Shown here in pieces: positions 8,129 through 16,933 of a stretch of 64,000 nucleotides of DNA. A model generated the notes under the pieces. It did no database searches. It was given only the letters and a program-made list of their open reading frames with translations, and was not told where the DNA came from. The position numbers were made by a program, and so were the translations under genes. Each line of letters begins with the position of its first letter. Positions within the stretch are counted from its first letter, which is position 1. Origin of the DNA: Kribbella antibiotica (GTDB taxonomy: Bacteria; Actinomycetota; Actinomycetes; Propionibacteriales; Kribbellaceae); assembly GCF_004349055.1 (NCBI RefSeq), contig NZ_SMKX01000005.1, positions 1 through 64,000 of the forward strand. Direction: 5' to 3'.

Positions 8129-10318
8129 ATGCCAAGACGCGTACAAGCACGCCCAAAAACAGCCCCGTGGCTCGTCCTTGCCGCTCTTGCCGCCACCGGG
8201 CTCTCGGTGCCGGCAGCCCACGCCGCACCGGCTGCCATTCAGGCTGTCGGCGCCACGCTGCCGTTCACGATCCTGGAGGCTGAGAACTCGGCCACCAACG
8301 GTAGCAAGATCGGCCCGAGCTACGCCCAGGGTTCACTGGCCTCCGAGGCCTCCAACCGGCAGGCAGTGACGCTGAACGGCGGCCAGTACGTCGAGTTCAC
8401 AGCGCCCGGCACGACGAACGCGATCAATGTCGCCTACTCGATTCCGGACGGCCGCACCGGGACTCTGTCGGTCTACGTCAACGGGCAGAAGCTGTCGCAA
8501 TCTCTGGCGGTGACGGCGAAGTACAGCTACATCGACACCTCGTGGATCCCCGGCTCGCGGACACACAAGCTCTACGACCACGCGCGGCTGCAGCTCGGCC
8601 AGACGGTCAACGCAGGCGCGAAGATCAAGCTCCAGGTCGACGGTGAGAACACCGCCGGGCCCTACACGATCGACGACGTCGAGTTCGAAAATGTGGCCGG
8701 TCCCGCCGGTCAGCCTGGTGGCTCGATCTCGATCGTCGACCGTGGTGCGGACCCGAACGGGAACAACGACTCGACCGGTGCGATCCAGAGTGCGATCGAC
8801 AGCGCCCGCGGTTCTGGTGGAACCGTGTGGATCCCGGCCGGGCGGTTCCGCGTCGGCGGCACGATCAACCCGGACGGCGTCACGCTCCGCGGCGCGGGCC
8901 GCTGGCACTCGACGCTGCTCAGCCACCACCTGATCGACCGCCCGAACGGTGGCGGCAATGTCAAGCTGTACGACTTCGCCGTGATCGGTGAGGTGACCGA
9001 GCGGAACGACCAGTCGCCGGACAACTTCGTCAACGGCAGCCTCGGCCCGAACTCGATCGTCTCCGGACTCTGGTTGCAGCACCTGAAGTGCGGGCTGTGG
9101 CTGACCGGGAACAACGACAACCTGATCGTCGAGAACACTCGCTTCTACGACATGACGGCCGACGGCCTGAACCTCAACGGTACGGCGTACAACGCGCAGG
9201 TGCGGAACAACTTCCTGCGCAACCAGGGCGACGACTCGCTCGCCGCCTGGTCGCTGCACTCGGCGAACCGGAGCAGTACCTTCGCCAACAACACCGTCAT
9301 CCAGCCGAACCTGGCCAACGGCATCGCCATCTACGGCGGCACCGACATGACTGTGCGGGACAACCTGATCGCCGACACCAACGCACTCGGTGGCGGGATC
9401 GCGATCTCGAACCAGAACTTCGCCTCGCCGTTCTTCCCGCTGGCCGGGACGATCACCGTCTCCGGCAACACGCTGATCCGCACCGGCGCGATGAATCCGA
9501 ACTGGGGCCAGAACCACCCGCACGGCGCGATCCGCGTCGACTCCTACGACAACCCGATCAACGCCCAGGTCCGGTTGCTCAACAACCGCTTGGTCGCGAG
9601 CCCGTGGTCGGCGTACCAGTTCGTTGATGGTGGTGGCGCCGGGCGTGCGGTGCAGAACGTCACCGTGGACGGCGGTTCGGTCGAAGGGGTGGGGACGTTC
9701 GTCTTCCAGGCCGAGACGACCGGATCCGCGACGGTCAGCAATGTCGTTGCCAGCGGCATCGGTCGGGCCGGCGTCTACAACTGCCCCTACCCGAGCGGTT
9801 CCTTCGGTCTCAACCGTGGCTCCGGCAACAGCGGCTGGGACTCGAACTGGAGCGGCTGCAACTGGACCGCACCGGGCAGCGGTGGCGATCCCGGTACGCC
9901 GACCGGCAATCTCGCGGCCGGCAAGCCCGTCACCGCGACGACCGTCAACCAGACCTACGTCGCGAGCAACGCGGTCGACGGGAACGCGGGCAGCTACTGG
10001 GAGAGCGCGAACAACGCCTGGCCGCAGTCGCTGACCGTCGACCTCGGCAGCAACCAGAACGTGAAACGGATCGCCCTCAAGCTCCCGACGAACTGGGGTG
10101 CGCGGAACCAGACCGTCGAGGTCCTCGGCAGTACGAACAACTCGTCGTACAGCCAACTGGCCGGTGCCGCCGGCCGCACCTTCGACCCCGGCTCCGGCAA
10201 CACCGCCACCATCACCCTCCCGAACGTCGTCAACACCCGCTGGGTCCGCCTCACCTTCACCGCCAACACCGGCTGGCCCGCCGCCCAACTCTCCGAATAC
10301 GAGGTCTACGCCTCCTGA
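8129..10318 (+). CDS. Secreted carbohydrate-active protein: CBM6/35-like, right-handed beta-helix, F5/8 type C (CBM32) domain
   Basis: The start is set at the ATG at 8129, preceded by GAGGAAGG. The 729-residue product has a signal peptide (VLAALAATGLSVPAAHA), then a jelly-roll carbohydrate-binding module (about 50-168, starting FTILEAENSATNGSK). A right-handed parallel beta-helix follows (about 180-580), opened by VDRGADPNGNNDSTGAIQS, the pectate-lyase-3/GH55/GH87-like signature. A Gly/Pro linker and a discoidin/CBM32 domain (about 590-729: NLAAGKPVTATT, then VDGNAGSYWES) end the protein. This domain set is seen in secreted alpha-1,3-glucanases (GH87) and related polysaccharide-degrading enzymes; the exact substrate cannot be fixed from sequence alone. 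It is a single gene ending in a strong hairpin. Confidence 0.82.
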   Translation: MPRRVQARPKTAPWLVLAALAATGLSVPAAHAAPAAIQAVGATLPFTILEAENSATNGSKIGPSYAQGSLASEASNRQAVTLNGGQYVEFTAPGTTNAINVAYSIPDGRTGTLSVYVNGQKLSQSLAVTAKYSYIDTSWIPGSRTHKLYDHARLQLGQTVNAGAKIKLQVDGENTAGPYTIDDVEFENVAGPAGQPGGSISIVDRGADPNGNNDSTGAIQSAIDSARGSGGTVWIPAGRFRVGGTINPDGVTLRGAGRWHSTLLSHHLIDRPNGGGNVKLYDFAVIGEVTERNDQSPDNFVNGSLGPNSIVSGLWLQHLKCGLWLTGNNDNLIVENTRFYDMTADGLNLNGTAYNAQVRNNFLRNQGDDSLAAWSLHSANRSSTFANNTVIQPNLANGIAIYGGTDMTVRDNLIADTNALGGGIAISNQNFASPFFPLAGTITVSGNTLIRTGAMNPNWGQNHPHGAIRVDSYDNPINAQVRLLNNRLVASPWSAYQFVDGGGAGRAVQNVTVDGGSVEGVGTFVFQAETTGSATVSNVVASGIGRAGVYNCPYPSGSFGLNRGSGNSGWDSNWSGCNWTAPGSGGDPGTPTGNLAAGKPVTATTVNQTYVASNAVDGNAGSYWESANNAWPQSLTVDLGSNQNVKRIALKLPTNWGARNQTVEVLGSTNNSSYSQLAGAAGRTFDPGSGNTATITLPNVVNTRWVRLTFTANTGWPAAQLSEYEVYAS

Positions 10319-10325
10319 AATCGAC

Positions 10326-10358
10326 CCGGCCGTCCCCGCGCTGACCGGGGACGGCCGG
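10326..10358 (+). terminator. Strong hairpin after the beta-helix gene
   Basis: CCGGCCGTCCCC (10326-10337) and GGGGACGGCCGG (10347-10358) form a perfect 12-bp stem with a 9-nt loop, 8 bp after the stop codon. No U-tract follows, as is common for actinobacterial terminators. Confidence 0.7.
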
Positions 10359-10431
10359 ACCCCCGGTTACTGAGATACTCGCGGCCCTGTGATGAATGGC
10401 TCGCTGCGGCGGTAAACGGGGTGTGGAACCG

Positions 10432-10989
10432 ATGACCAAACCTGGGCTGGCTGAGATCGAGCAGCTCTATCAGACGCACTATCGCGCCGTCCTGCGGTAT
10501 CTGAGCCGCCGAACCGAGAGTCCGGACGCTGCTGCCGACCTCGCCGCTGAGGTCTTCCTCGTGGCCTGGCGACGGCGGTCGGAGCTGCCGTGGAACCGGG
10601 CACTCCCGTGGCTGTACCGAGTGGCGTCGTACGAGTTGGCCAATCGGCGGCGTTCGGCGAGGCGGGCGACCGCGGCGTACATGCGGGTCGGCAACGACCT
10701 GGCGACGCAGACCTCGGCTGAGCCGGGGGAGCAGATCGAGTGGTCGGCCGAGCTGGGTGACACCTTGACCGCGCTGCGGGAGCTGTCCGCTCCGGACCAG
10801 GAAGTGTTGCGGCTGGCTGCGTGGGAGGAGCTGCACGGCAAGGACCTGGCCGTGGCGCTGGGGTGTTCAACGACGGCGGCTGCGATGCGGTTGCACCGCG
10901 CCCGACGTCGCCTGCGAGCTGCGCTGCACGACCCTGTGGTCCAAGGCTCCGCACCCGTCATCACCAGTCAGCAGGGAGAGCACGCATGA
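10432..10989 (+). CDS. ECF-type RNA polymerase sigma factor
   Basis: I use the ATG at 10432 (MTKPGLAEIEQLYQTHY); a longer frame begins at 10396. The 185-residue product shows the sigma-70 region 2 helices (YRAVLRYLSRRTESPDAAADLAAEVFLVAWRR) in two blocks and region 4 near the C-terminus (LRELSAPDQEVLRLAAWEEL, then VALGCSTTAAAMRLHRARRR). Region 4 includes the recognition helix-turn-helix. Its TGA overlaps the ATG of the next gene (ATGA), so the two are translationally coupled; that partner is a likely membrane anti-sigma or associated protein. Confidence 0.88.
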   Translation: MTKPGLAEIEQLYQTHYRAVLRYLSRRTESPDAAADLAAEVFLVAWRRRSELPWNRALPWLYRVASYELANRRRSARRATAAYMRVGNDLATQTSAEPGEQIEWSAELGDTLTALRELSAPDQEVLRLAAWEELHGKDLAVALGCSTTAAAMRLHRARRRLRAALHDPVVQGSAPVITSQQGEHA

Positions 10990-11957
10990 AGATCAACGAA
11001 CTTGACGCCCTCCGTCGCGTCGACCCCGCCGCAGGCATCCCCGACGGCCCTCTGACCGAGCAGGAGCTCGCCGGGCTGACCCGAATCCGGACCCGCGCTG
11101 CCGCAGAGCAGCAGGTCGCGCTCGCCACTGCTCCCCGAAAGCCGGTACGACGACGCCTCGTGCTGGCCGGGGCCGCCGCAACCGTTGCCGTCATGGGAGC
11201 GAGCGTTGTGGTGGCCGATCCCTTCGGCTCGACCCCGGTGACGATGGCGGCAACTCCGCCACTGCTCGACCGCGAACTGGCCAAGGGCGGGCCTGCCAAG
11301 GCGGAGTTGATCGCGCTGGCCGCGAAAGCTGCCCAGGACACCACCGTCCCGGGCGAGACCGGAGCTGTTCACACGGTCCGAACTCAGGGCTGGAGCCTGT
11401 GGACCAGCGTGGACGGGGACGTCGCGACGTCCGAGGTGGTGCCGGGACAGACCGAGCTGACCTGGTCGAGCGCCGACCGGTCCGGGAAGTCCGTCCAGAA
11501 GGACCCCAAGACCGGCAAGGTGACCGACACCACGACGTGGACCGCCGGGACCTACACCCCGCAGTTCAGCTATCCGCTGCCTGACGACCCGGAGCGGTTG
11601 CTGGCTGAGCTGGAGGTCGGGCACCACATCAAGGAGAACGGTCCCTCGGCGCTGATCGCCGCGATCAGTGATCTGAACCGCGAGTCGGCGCCGACCCCCG
11701 CGGTCCGATCGGCGCTGCTGACGATCCTGTCCGGCCAGCGCAAGGTCGTTGCTCTCGGCCCGATCACGGACCGGGCCGGCCGGACCGGTCCGGCCTTCGC
11801 GGTCGAAACGGACGCCAGTGGTTTGCCGACCCGCTACATCCTGATCTTCGACCCCAGCACCGGCAAGCTGCTGGCCAACGAAGAGGTGCTGACCACGCGA
11901 GCCGGCAAGCTCAACGTCCGGGTCCCGAGTGTCATCAGCTACGCGCTCTTCGAGTAG
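10986..11957 (+). CDS. CU044_5270-family membrane protein, candidate anti-sigma partner
   Basis: A 323-residue protein beginning MKINELDALRRVDP with one membrane segment at about residues 55-78 (RLVLAGAAATVAVMGASVVVA) and a long extracytoplasmic part. The arrangement (short cytosolic N-terminus, single membrane helix, extracellular domain) and its ATGA coupling to an ECF sigma factor match the CU044_5270 family, found next to sigma factors in many actinomycetes. It may sense an envelope signal and restrain the sigma factor; this role is inferred from context. Its end overlaps the convergent aminotransferase gene by 19 bp. Confidence 0.7.
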   Translation: MKINELDALRRVDPAAGIPDGPLTEQELAGLTRIRTRAAAEQQVALATAPRKPVRRRLVLAGAAATVAVMGASVVVADPFGSTPVTMAATPPLLDRELAKGGPAKAELIALAAKAAQDTTVPGETGAVHTVRTQGWSLWTSVDGDVATSEVVPGQTELTWSSADRSGKSVQKDPKTGKVTDTTTWTAGTYTPQFSYPLPDDPERLLAELEVGHHIKENGPSALIAAISDLNRESAPTPAVRSALLTILSGQRKVVALGPITDRAGRTGPAFAVETDASGLPTRYILIFDPSTGKLLANEEVLTTRAGKLNVRVPSVISYALFE

Positions 11958-13174
11958 GCCGGGGCCTGGAGTTCGGTGAGGGCGGCGACTACCTGGTCGA
12001 TCTCGTCGTCGGTGTTGTAGTAGTGCGGGGACAGACGCAGGCACCAGTCGACATCTTTGTCGCCGAAGTCGAACTGGGCGAATTGCCGGAAGCTCAGGGC
12101 GGAGTTGATGCCTCGGGCATCTACTGCCGCCTTGAGTTCGGCGGGCTGCCACCCCTCGAACGCGATCGTGACAAGGGCGGCCAACTGTGAGCCGTGGTCG
12201 AGAGCGCGGATTCCGGCGACCGCGTCGAGCTCGGCCCGCAGACGCCCCGCCAGCTGGGGAGTGCGTTGTGAGATGGCTTCGACGCCGACCTCGCGGGCAT
12301 ACCGTACGGCGGCAGCGCAGCCGAGGACGGTCGCGTAGGGGAACTCCCATTCCTCGAAGCGGGAGGCCGTTCGGCTCGGGGTGTACTCCTCTTCGGCCGT
12401 CCAGCCGGCGGCGTGCATGTCCAGGAACAGCGGCTCGTAGCCGGCCGCGAGCACGCGGTCGGAGACGAACAGGAACCCCGAGCCACGCGGTCCGCGCAGG
12501 AACTTGCGGCAGGTCCCGGTCAGGAAGTCGCAGCCGATCTCGTCGACGTCGAGCGGGTACTGGCCGACCGACTGGCACGCGTCCACCAGGTAGAGCAGAT
12601 CCAGTTCGCGGCAGTGCCGGCCGATCTCGGCGACGGGCTGGACGAGTCCGGAGTTCGTGGGGATGTGGGTGGCGGCGACCAGCCGCGGCTGGTGTTGCCG
12701 CATCAGCAGGGCCATGGCCTCGACATCGACGCCGCCCTCGGGCAGGTCCGGGGCATGCACGATCTGGACCCCGAAGCGTTTGCGCAGCGACAGGAACGCG
12801 ATCTGGTTGGAGATGAAGTCGTTCCTGGTGGTGAGGATGACGTCGTCGCGCTGGAACGGGATCGACGAGAGTGCGGTCGAGTACGCGTGGGTCGCGCTGC
12901 CGGAGAAGGCGAAGTTCTCCGGCCGGCCGCCGATCAGTGCGGCGAGTTCGGTGTAGAAGCCGCGCACCTGTTCCGCGCGTACGGCGGCCGCTTCGTAGCC
13001 ACCGATCTGGGCTTCCAGCTGCAGGTGCTCGAGCATCGTCGTCAGCACCGGGGTGGCGAGCAGCCCGCACCCCGCGTTGTTGAAGTGGATGACCTGTTCG
13101 CAGCCTGGGGTATCGGCCCGCAGGATGGGAAGCGATTCTGTCCACAGCGTAGTAGCACTACCATAGTCTCTCAT
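11939..13174 (-). CDS. Class V aminotransferase (cysteine desulfurase-like, PLP-dependent)
   Basis: The start is the ATG at 13172-13174; the frame continues upstream only into the divergent regulator. The 411-residue product has the class V aminotransferase fold: VIHFNNAGCGLLATPV at the N-terminus, ATHIPTNSGLVQPV, VDACQSVGQYPLDVDEIGCD (the PLP-binding Asp region) and DFLTGTCRKFLRGPRGSGF, in which the Lys after CR would carry PLP. Isopenicillin-N epimerase/kynureninase-like relatives share this pattern; the substrate is unknown. It shares a CATG start with the MocR regulator on the other strand. MocR regulators often control an adjacent PLP enzyme. Confidence 0.8.
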   Translation of the reverse strand: MRDYGSATTLWTESLPILRADTPGCEQVIHFNNAGCGLLATPVLTTMLEHLQLEAQIGGYEAAAVRAEQVRGFYTELAALIGGRPENFAFSGSATHAYSTALSSIPFQRDDVILTTRNDFISNQIAFLSLRKRFGVQIVHAPDLPEGGVDVEAMALLMRQHQPRLVAATHIPTNSGLVQPVAEIGRHCRELDLLYLVDACQSVGQYPLDVDEIGCDFLTGTCRKFLRGPRGSGFLFVSDRVLAAGYEPLFLDMHAAGWTAEEEYTPSRTASRFEEWEFPYATVLGCAAAVRYAREVGVEAISQRTPQLAGRLRAELDAVAGIRALDHGSQLAALVTIAFEGWQPAELKAAVDARGINSALSFRQFAQFDFGDKDVDWCLRLSPHYYNTDDEIDQVVAALTELQAPAYSKSA

Positions 13175-13190
13175 GAAGGACAGTAGCACT
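13151..13190. promoter_or_regulatory. Direct repeats AGTAGCACT flanking the shared start site (candidate MocR operator)
   Basis: AGTAGCACT occurs at 13151-13159 and again at 13182-13190, a start-to-start distance of 31 bp (about three helical turns). MocR regulators such as GabR and PdxR are known to bind spaced direct repeats. The repeats overlap possible -10 elements for both divergent genes (CCATAGT just before 13173 on +; TACTGT just before 13174 on -), and neither gene has a visible ribosome site, so both may be leaderless. Confidence 0.5.
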
Positions 13191-14561
13191 TCTGAAGACC
13201 TCTTGAGGGTGCTGCGCGGACTGGTCCATGAGCTGGCGCCGGGGGAGCGACTGCCCAGCAGCCGGGAGCTGATCGAGCGGCATCGGGTCGGTCCGGGCAC
13301 GGTCTCGCGAGCGATCGCGCAGCTGACGGCTGAGGGAGTCGTCATCACCCGGCCCGGCAGCGGCACGTACGTGGCGCCGCGACAACGCCGTACGGACGCT
13401 GCTCTCGACACGGCCTGGCAGACGGTCGCACTGGCCGACCGCAGCGTCGATGCGCGCTCGCTGGCTGATTCTCCTGTTCAGGCGGATGCCATCCGGCTGG
13501 ACGGCGGATACCTGCACCGAAGCCTCCAGCCGACCCGGCCGCTGGCATCGGCGCTCGCCCGCGCGGCTCGGCGCCCGGACGCGTGGGACCGAGCTCCGGC
13601 AGCCGGTCTGCATTCGCTGCGAACTGTCTTCGCTGCTCTGGCAGACGCCGAGGTCGGTGCGGACGACGTACTGATCACTGCCGGCGGTCAGAGCGGGCTG
13701 TCGATCGCCTTTCGGGCCATCGCCGCGCCGGGAAGTCCGGTGCTGGTCGAGTCGCCGAGCTATCCGGGTGCGTTGGCGGCGGCTCGGGCCGCCGGTCTGC
13801 GACCGATTCCTGTTCCGATGGACGAGAACGGCATCCGGACCGACCTCTTGGCCGAGGCTTTTGCCCGCTCGGGGGCTCGGTTGTTGTACTGCCAGCCGAC
13901 CTATCAGAATCCGACCGGCGTCGTGCTCAGCGCCGAACGACGGCAGCAGGTGCTGGCGGTTGCCCGGGCAGCCGGTGCTTTCGTGATCGAGGACGACTTC
14001 GCCCGGTTCCTGCAGCACGGCGGCTCCGTGCCCAAGCCGTTGCTGAGCGACGACCGGGACGGGACGGTCGTCTACCTCACGTCGCTGACCAAGCCGGCCG
14101 CGCCCAGCCTGCGGATCGGCGCGCTGATCGCGCGCGGGCCAGTGCTGGAGCGGCTGCGCGCGATCCGCTTGGTCGACGACTTCTTCGTCGCTCGCCCCTT
14201 GCAAGAGGCGGCGCTCGATCTGCTCAGTTCACCCGCCTGGGATCGCCATCTGCGCGGGCTCTCGGTCGCGCTCCGGGACCGCTGTGGTGCGCTCGTGAGT
14301 CTGTTGGCCGAGGCTCGTCCTGACTGGACCGTGGATCGGATCCCGACTGGCGGTTTGCACCTGTGGGTGGGTCTCCCATCCGGCATCGATGACACGACCG
14401 TCGCGGCCGAAGCACGCCAGGCCGGGGTTGTGGTCAGCCCGGCAACGCACTTCTTCGCGTCCGAGAAGCCGGCCTCCTGGCTTCGCCTCAACTTCGCCGC
14501 GGCAGCCGACCTCGCCGAACTCGCCACAGCCGCCGGCCGGCTGACGATACGCGGACGATAG
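13173..14561 (+). CDS. MocR-family regulator (GntR helix-turn-helix fused to aminotransferase class I/II fold)
   Basis: A 462-residue fusion. Residues about 5-75 form a GntR winged helix (LPSSRELIERHRVGPGTVSRA; wing VVITRPGSGTYVAP). Residues about 110-462 are an aminotransferase-like domain, with ITAGGQSGLSIAFRAIA, the YQNPTGV motif and SLTKPAAPSLRIG containing the probable PLP lysine. MocR proteins use PLP-bound amino compounds as effectors. The chosen ATG overlaps the start codon of the divergent aminotransferase (CATG at 13172-13175); an in-frame GTG at 13207 is an alternative start. Confidence 0.88.
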   Translation: MKDSSTSEDLLRVLRGLVHELAPGERLPSSRELIERHRVGPGTVSRAIAQLTAEGVVITRPGSGTYVAPRQRRTDAALDTAWQTVALADRSVDARSLADSPVQADAIRLDGGYLHRSLQPTRPLASALARAARRPDAWDRAPAAGLHSLRTVFAALADAEVGADDVLITAGGQSGLSIAFRAIAAPGSPVLVESPSYPGALAAARAAGLRPIPVPMDENGIRTDLLAEAFARSGARLLYCQPTYQNPTGVVLSAERRQQVLAVARAAGAFVIEDDFARFLQHGGSVPKPLLSDDRDGTVVYLTSLTKPAAPSLRIGALIARGPVLERLRAIRLVDDFFVARPLQEAALDLLSSPAWDRHLRGLSVALRDRCGALVSLLAEARPDWTVDRIPTGGLHLWVGLPSGIDDTTVAAEARQAGVVVSPATHFFASEKPASWLRLNFAAAADLAELATAAGRLTIRGR

Positions 14562-14584
14562 GTGCCGACTCGTAGCATCGGGGC

Positions 14585-15253
14585 ATGCGGGTGCTGATCG
14601 TGGAGGACGAACCGGAGTTGGCGGAGGCGATTCGCGACGGGCTCCGGCTGGAGGCGATCGCCGCGGACATCGCTGGTGACGGTAACACCGCGCTGGAGTT
14701 GCTGAGCCTGCACCAGTACGACATCGCCGTACTTGATCGGGATATCCCCGGCCCGTCCGGTGACGACGTCGCCGCCAGCATTGTTGCCTCAGGCAGCGGA
14801 ATGCCTATCTTGATGCTGACTGCGGCCGATCGGCTGGATGACAAGGCGTCGGGGTTCGAGCTCGGCGCCGATGACTATCTGACCAAGCCGTTCGCCCTGC
14901 AGGAGCTCGTCCTCCGGCTCCGGGCGCTCGATCGGCGGCGGGAGCACAAGCGCCCGCCGATCTGGGAGGTCGCGGGGCTCAAGCTCGACCCGTTCCGCCG
15001 CGAGGTCTACCGCGACGGCCGGTACGTCGCCCTGACGCGGAAGCAATTCGCCGTACTGGAAGTGTTGGTCGCGGCCGGGGGCGGCGTGATCAGCGCGGAG
15101 GAGTTGCTGGCCCGGGCGTGGGATCAGAATGCCGATCCGTTCACCAACGCGGTCCGGATCACGGTGTCGACGCTGCGCAAGCGGCTCGGCGAACCGTGGT
15201 TGATCGCGACCGTGCCCGGTGTCGGCTATCGGATCGGCACCGAGGATGAATAG
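14585..15253 (+). CDS. vanR: VanR-type response regulator of glycopeptide resistance
   Basis: A 222-residue OmpR-family response regulator. The receiver domain has the acidic pocket VEDEPE, phospho-acceptor Asp51 in VLDRDIPGPSGD and the conserved Lys in YLTKPF. The winged helix spans about 128-220 (LTRKQFAVLEVLVAA, then NAVRITVSTLRKRLGEPW). The wording of these segments closely matches the VanR proteins of streptomycetes as I recall them. Together with VanS it would switch on vanHAX when a glycopeptide is sensed. The next gene begins 8 bp before its stop codon. An ATG at 14585 opens the frame; no longer start is needed. Confidence 0.9.
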   Translation: MRVLIVEDEPELAEAIRDGLRLEAIAADIAGDGNTALELLSLHQYDIAVLDRDIPGPSGDDVAASIVASGSGMPILMLTAADRLDDKASGFELGADDYLTKPFALQELVLRLRALDRRREHKRPPIWEVAGLKLDPFRREVYRDGRYVALTRKQFAVLEVLVAAGGGVISAEELLARAWDQNADPFTNAVRITVSTLRKRLGEPWLIATVPGVGYRIGTEDE

Positions 15254-16349
15254 GCAGCCTGGGCTGAGTGTCAGGCTGAAGCTCACGCTCAGCTATGCCG
15301 GTCTCGTGATGGTTGCCGGCGTTCTGTTGATCGCGGCCGTGATGGTCGCGTTCCGGCTCATCCCGCCGGACGGTGTGGTGATCACCGTGCGGTATTCCTA
15401 CTACGAGGGCATCCTGCGCAAATTCCTGCCGGCCAGCGGCGTGATGCTGGCGCTCTTGCTGATCTTCGGGCTGGTCGGCGGCTGGATCCTGGCTGGGCGG
15501 ATGCTCGCGCCGCTGTCGCTGCTCACGAACGCAACCCGGCTGGCCGCGACTGGGTCGCTGTCGCATCGCATCCAGTTGCCGGGGCGCAACGACGAGTTCC
15601 GCGAGCTGGCCGACAGCTTCGACGCGATGCTCGCGCAGCTCGAAGCGCATGTCGCCGAGCAGCGGCGGTTCGCCGCGAACGCATCCCACGAACTGCGCAC
15701 GCCGCTGGCGATCACGCAGACGATGCTCGACGTGGCGCGCAAGGACCCGAACAGTTCGACCGGCGATCTGGTCGACCGCCTGCATGCCGTCAACGCCCGC
15801 GCGATCGACTTGACCGAAGCGCTGCTCCTGCTCAGCCGCACCGACCAGGGCTCCTTCACCCGCGAAGCCGTGGACCTGTCCCTGGTGGCCGAGGAAGCGG
15901 CCGAGACGCTGCTGCCCCTGGCCGAGGAACACGACGTGCTGCTCGAAACCTCAGGCGATGTTGCCTTCACCGTTGGCTCCCGCGCGCTCCTGCTGCAGCT
16001 GACAACAAACCTTCTGCACAACGCGATCGTGCACAACCTGCGTACTGGCGGCATCGTGCAGGTCGAGGCTGCCGAGTGGGCCGAGGCCGTTGTCCTGACG
16101 GTCGAGAACACCGGCGAGCCCGTCACCCCCGAGCTGCTCTCGACCCTCACCGAACCTTTCCAGCGCGGCGCCGAACGCCTCCGCAGCGATCACGGTGGCG
16201 TCGGCCTCGGCCTGGCCATCGTCAAGCGGATCACTCAGGTCCACAACGGAACCCTGAGCCTGATGGCCCGCCCCGACGGCGGCCTCCGCGTCACCGTCGA
16301 GCTTCCTCGCGGCGAGCTGGGTGCTCATGCGATCGGGAAGTCGAAGTAG
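15246..16349 (+). CDS. vanS: VanS-type sensor histidine kinase
   Basis: The start is the ATG at 15246 (MNRQPGLSVRLKLTLSYAG), overlapping vanR by 8 bp. The 367-residue protein has two membrane helices (about 11-38 and 63-87) enclosing a short extracytoplasmic loop of roughly 25 residues. A HAMP-like linker follows, then the H-box ANASHELRTPLA with His148, an N-box (TNLLHNAIVHN) and the G-box (GGVGLGLAIVK). The N-terminal block and kinase core resemble streptomycete VanS. It would autophosphorylate on glycopeptide detection and pass phosphate to VanR. The 3' end overlaps the convergent vanX by 25 bp. Confidence 0.9.
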   Translation: MNRQPGLSVRLKLTLSYAGLVMVAGVLLIAAVMVAFRLIPPDGVVITVRYSYYEGILRKFLPASGVMLALLLIFGLVGGWILAGRMLAPLSLLTNATRLAATGSLSHRIQLPGRNDEFRELADSFDAMLAQLEAHVAEQRRFAANASHELRTPLAITQTMLDVARKDPNSSTGDLVDRLHAVNARAIDLTEALLLLSRTDQGSFTREAVDLSLVAEEAAETLLPLAEEHDVLLETSGDVAFTVGSRALLLQLTTNLLHNAIVHNLRTGGIVQVEAAEWAEAVVLTVENTGEPVTPELLSTLTEPFQRGAERLRSDHGGVGLGLAIVKRITQVHNGTLSLMARPDGGLRVTVELPRGELGAHAIGKSK

Positions 16350-16933
16350 CTGTCGGGGTAGGGCTCGTTCCGCAAGGTGTAGTGCCACCATTCGTAGTCG
16401 TAGTGCTGGAAACCTGCGGTGGCCATGATGTTGCCCAGGTGCCGGCGGTTGCGCGCCTCGGTCGCGGTGATGCCGTCGGCACCGTGGTGGGAGATCGAAT
16501 CCATCAGGTCATGATCGCCGCCCATCGAGGTCAGCTCGCCGGTGTCGAGGTGGTAGAGCGTGAGGTCGACCGTGCTGCCGCGGCTGTGCCCGGACCGAGC
16601 GGAGACGTAGCCCTGGTCGAACATCTCGGCGCGGGCGATATTCGGGTAGTGCCGCGACTTGGTGCGGTTGTCCTCCGGCTCGTTTGCCCAGCGCAGGAAG
16701 CGATTCACGGCACTCTGCGGCCGGTAGGCATCCCAGATCAGGAGCCCGAATCCGAGCGCGGCCGCTGCTTCCCGGCCGTCGGCCAGCGCAGTGGCCAACG
16801 CTTTGGTGCCCACGATCCGGTTGGCGAAGTAGCCGTCGACCGGGCGGCCGGTGAAGTTGTCCCAGGTCGCGTATTTGGCGTCCCAGCGGATGCCGGAAAC
16901 GAACTCGTCGAGGAAGACGAAGTCGGCTCTCAT
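16325..16933 (-). CDS. vanX: D-Ala-D-Ala dipeptidase VanX
   Basis: A 202-residue protein, the same length as enterococcal VanX. All catalytic residues are at the family positions: His116 and Asp123 in SGHSRGSTVDLTL, Glu181 and His184 in YEWWHYTL, and Arg71 in WDAYRPQS. It is a cytosolic zinc dipeptidase that destroys D-Ala-D-Ala so that only D-Ala-D-Lac enters peptidoglycan precursors. The ATG overlaps the stop of vanA (ATGA), giving a tightly coupled vanH-vanA-vanX operon. Its end overlaps vanS by 25 bp in convergent orientation. Confidence 0.95.
   Translation of the reverse strand: MRADFVFLDEFVSGIRWDAKYATWDNFTGRPVDGYFANRIVGTKALATALADGREAAAALGFGLLIWDAYRPQSAVNRFLRWANEPEDNRTKSRHYPNIARAEMFDQGYVSARSGHSRGSTVDLTLYHLDTGELTSMGGDHDLMDSISHHGADGITATEARNRRHLGNIMATAGFQHYDYEWWHYTLRNEPYPDSYFDFPIA

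Noticed and set aside
8333..10288. Long antisense open frame of 651 codons over the beta-helix gene
   Set aside because: High-GC genes often leave a long open frame on the opposite strand; it lacks domains, and the plus-strand gene has a signal peptide and recognisable modules.
10968..13145. 725-codon minus-strand frame
   Set aside because: It spans two genes on opposite strands in the wrong frame; both the CU044_5270-type gene and the aminotransferase explain the region.
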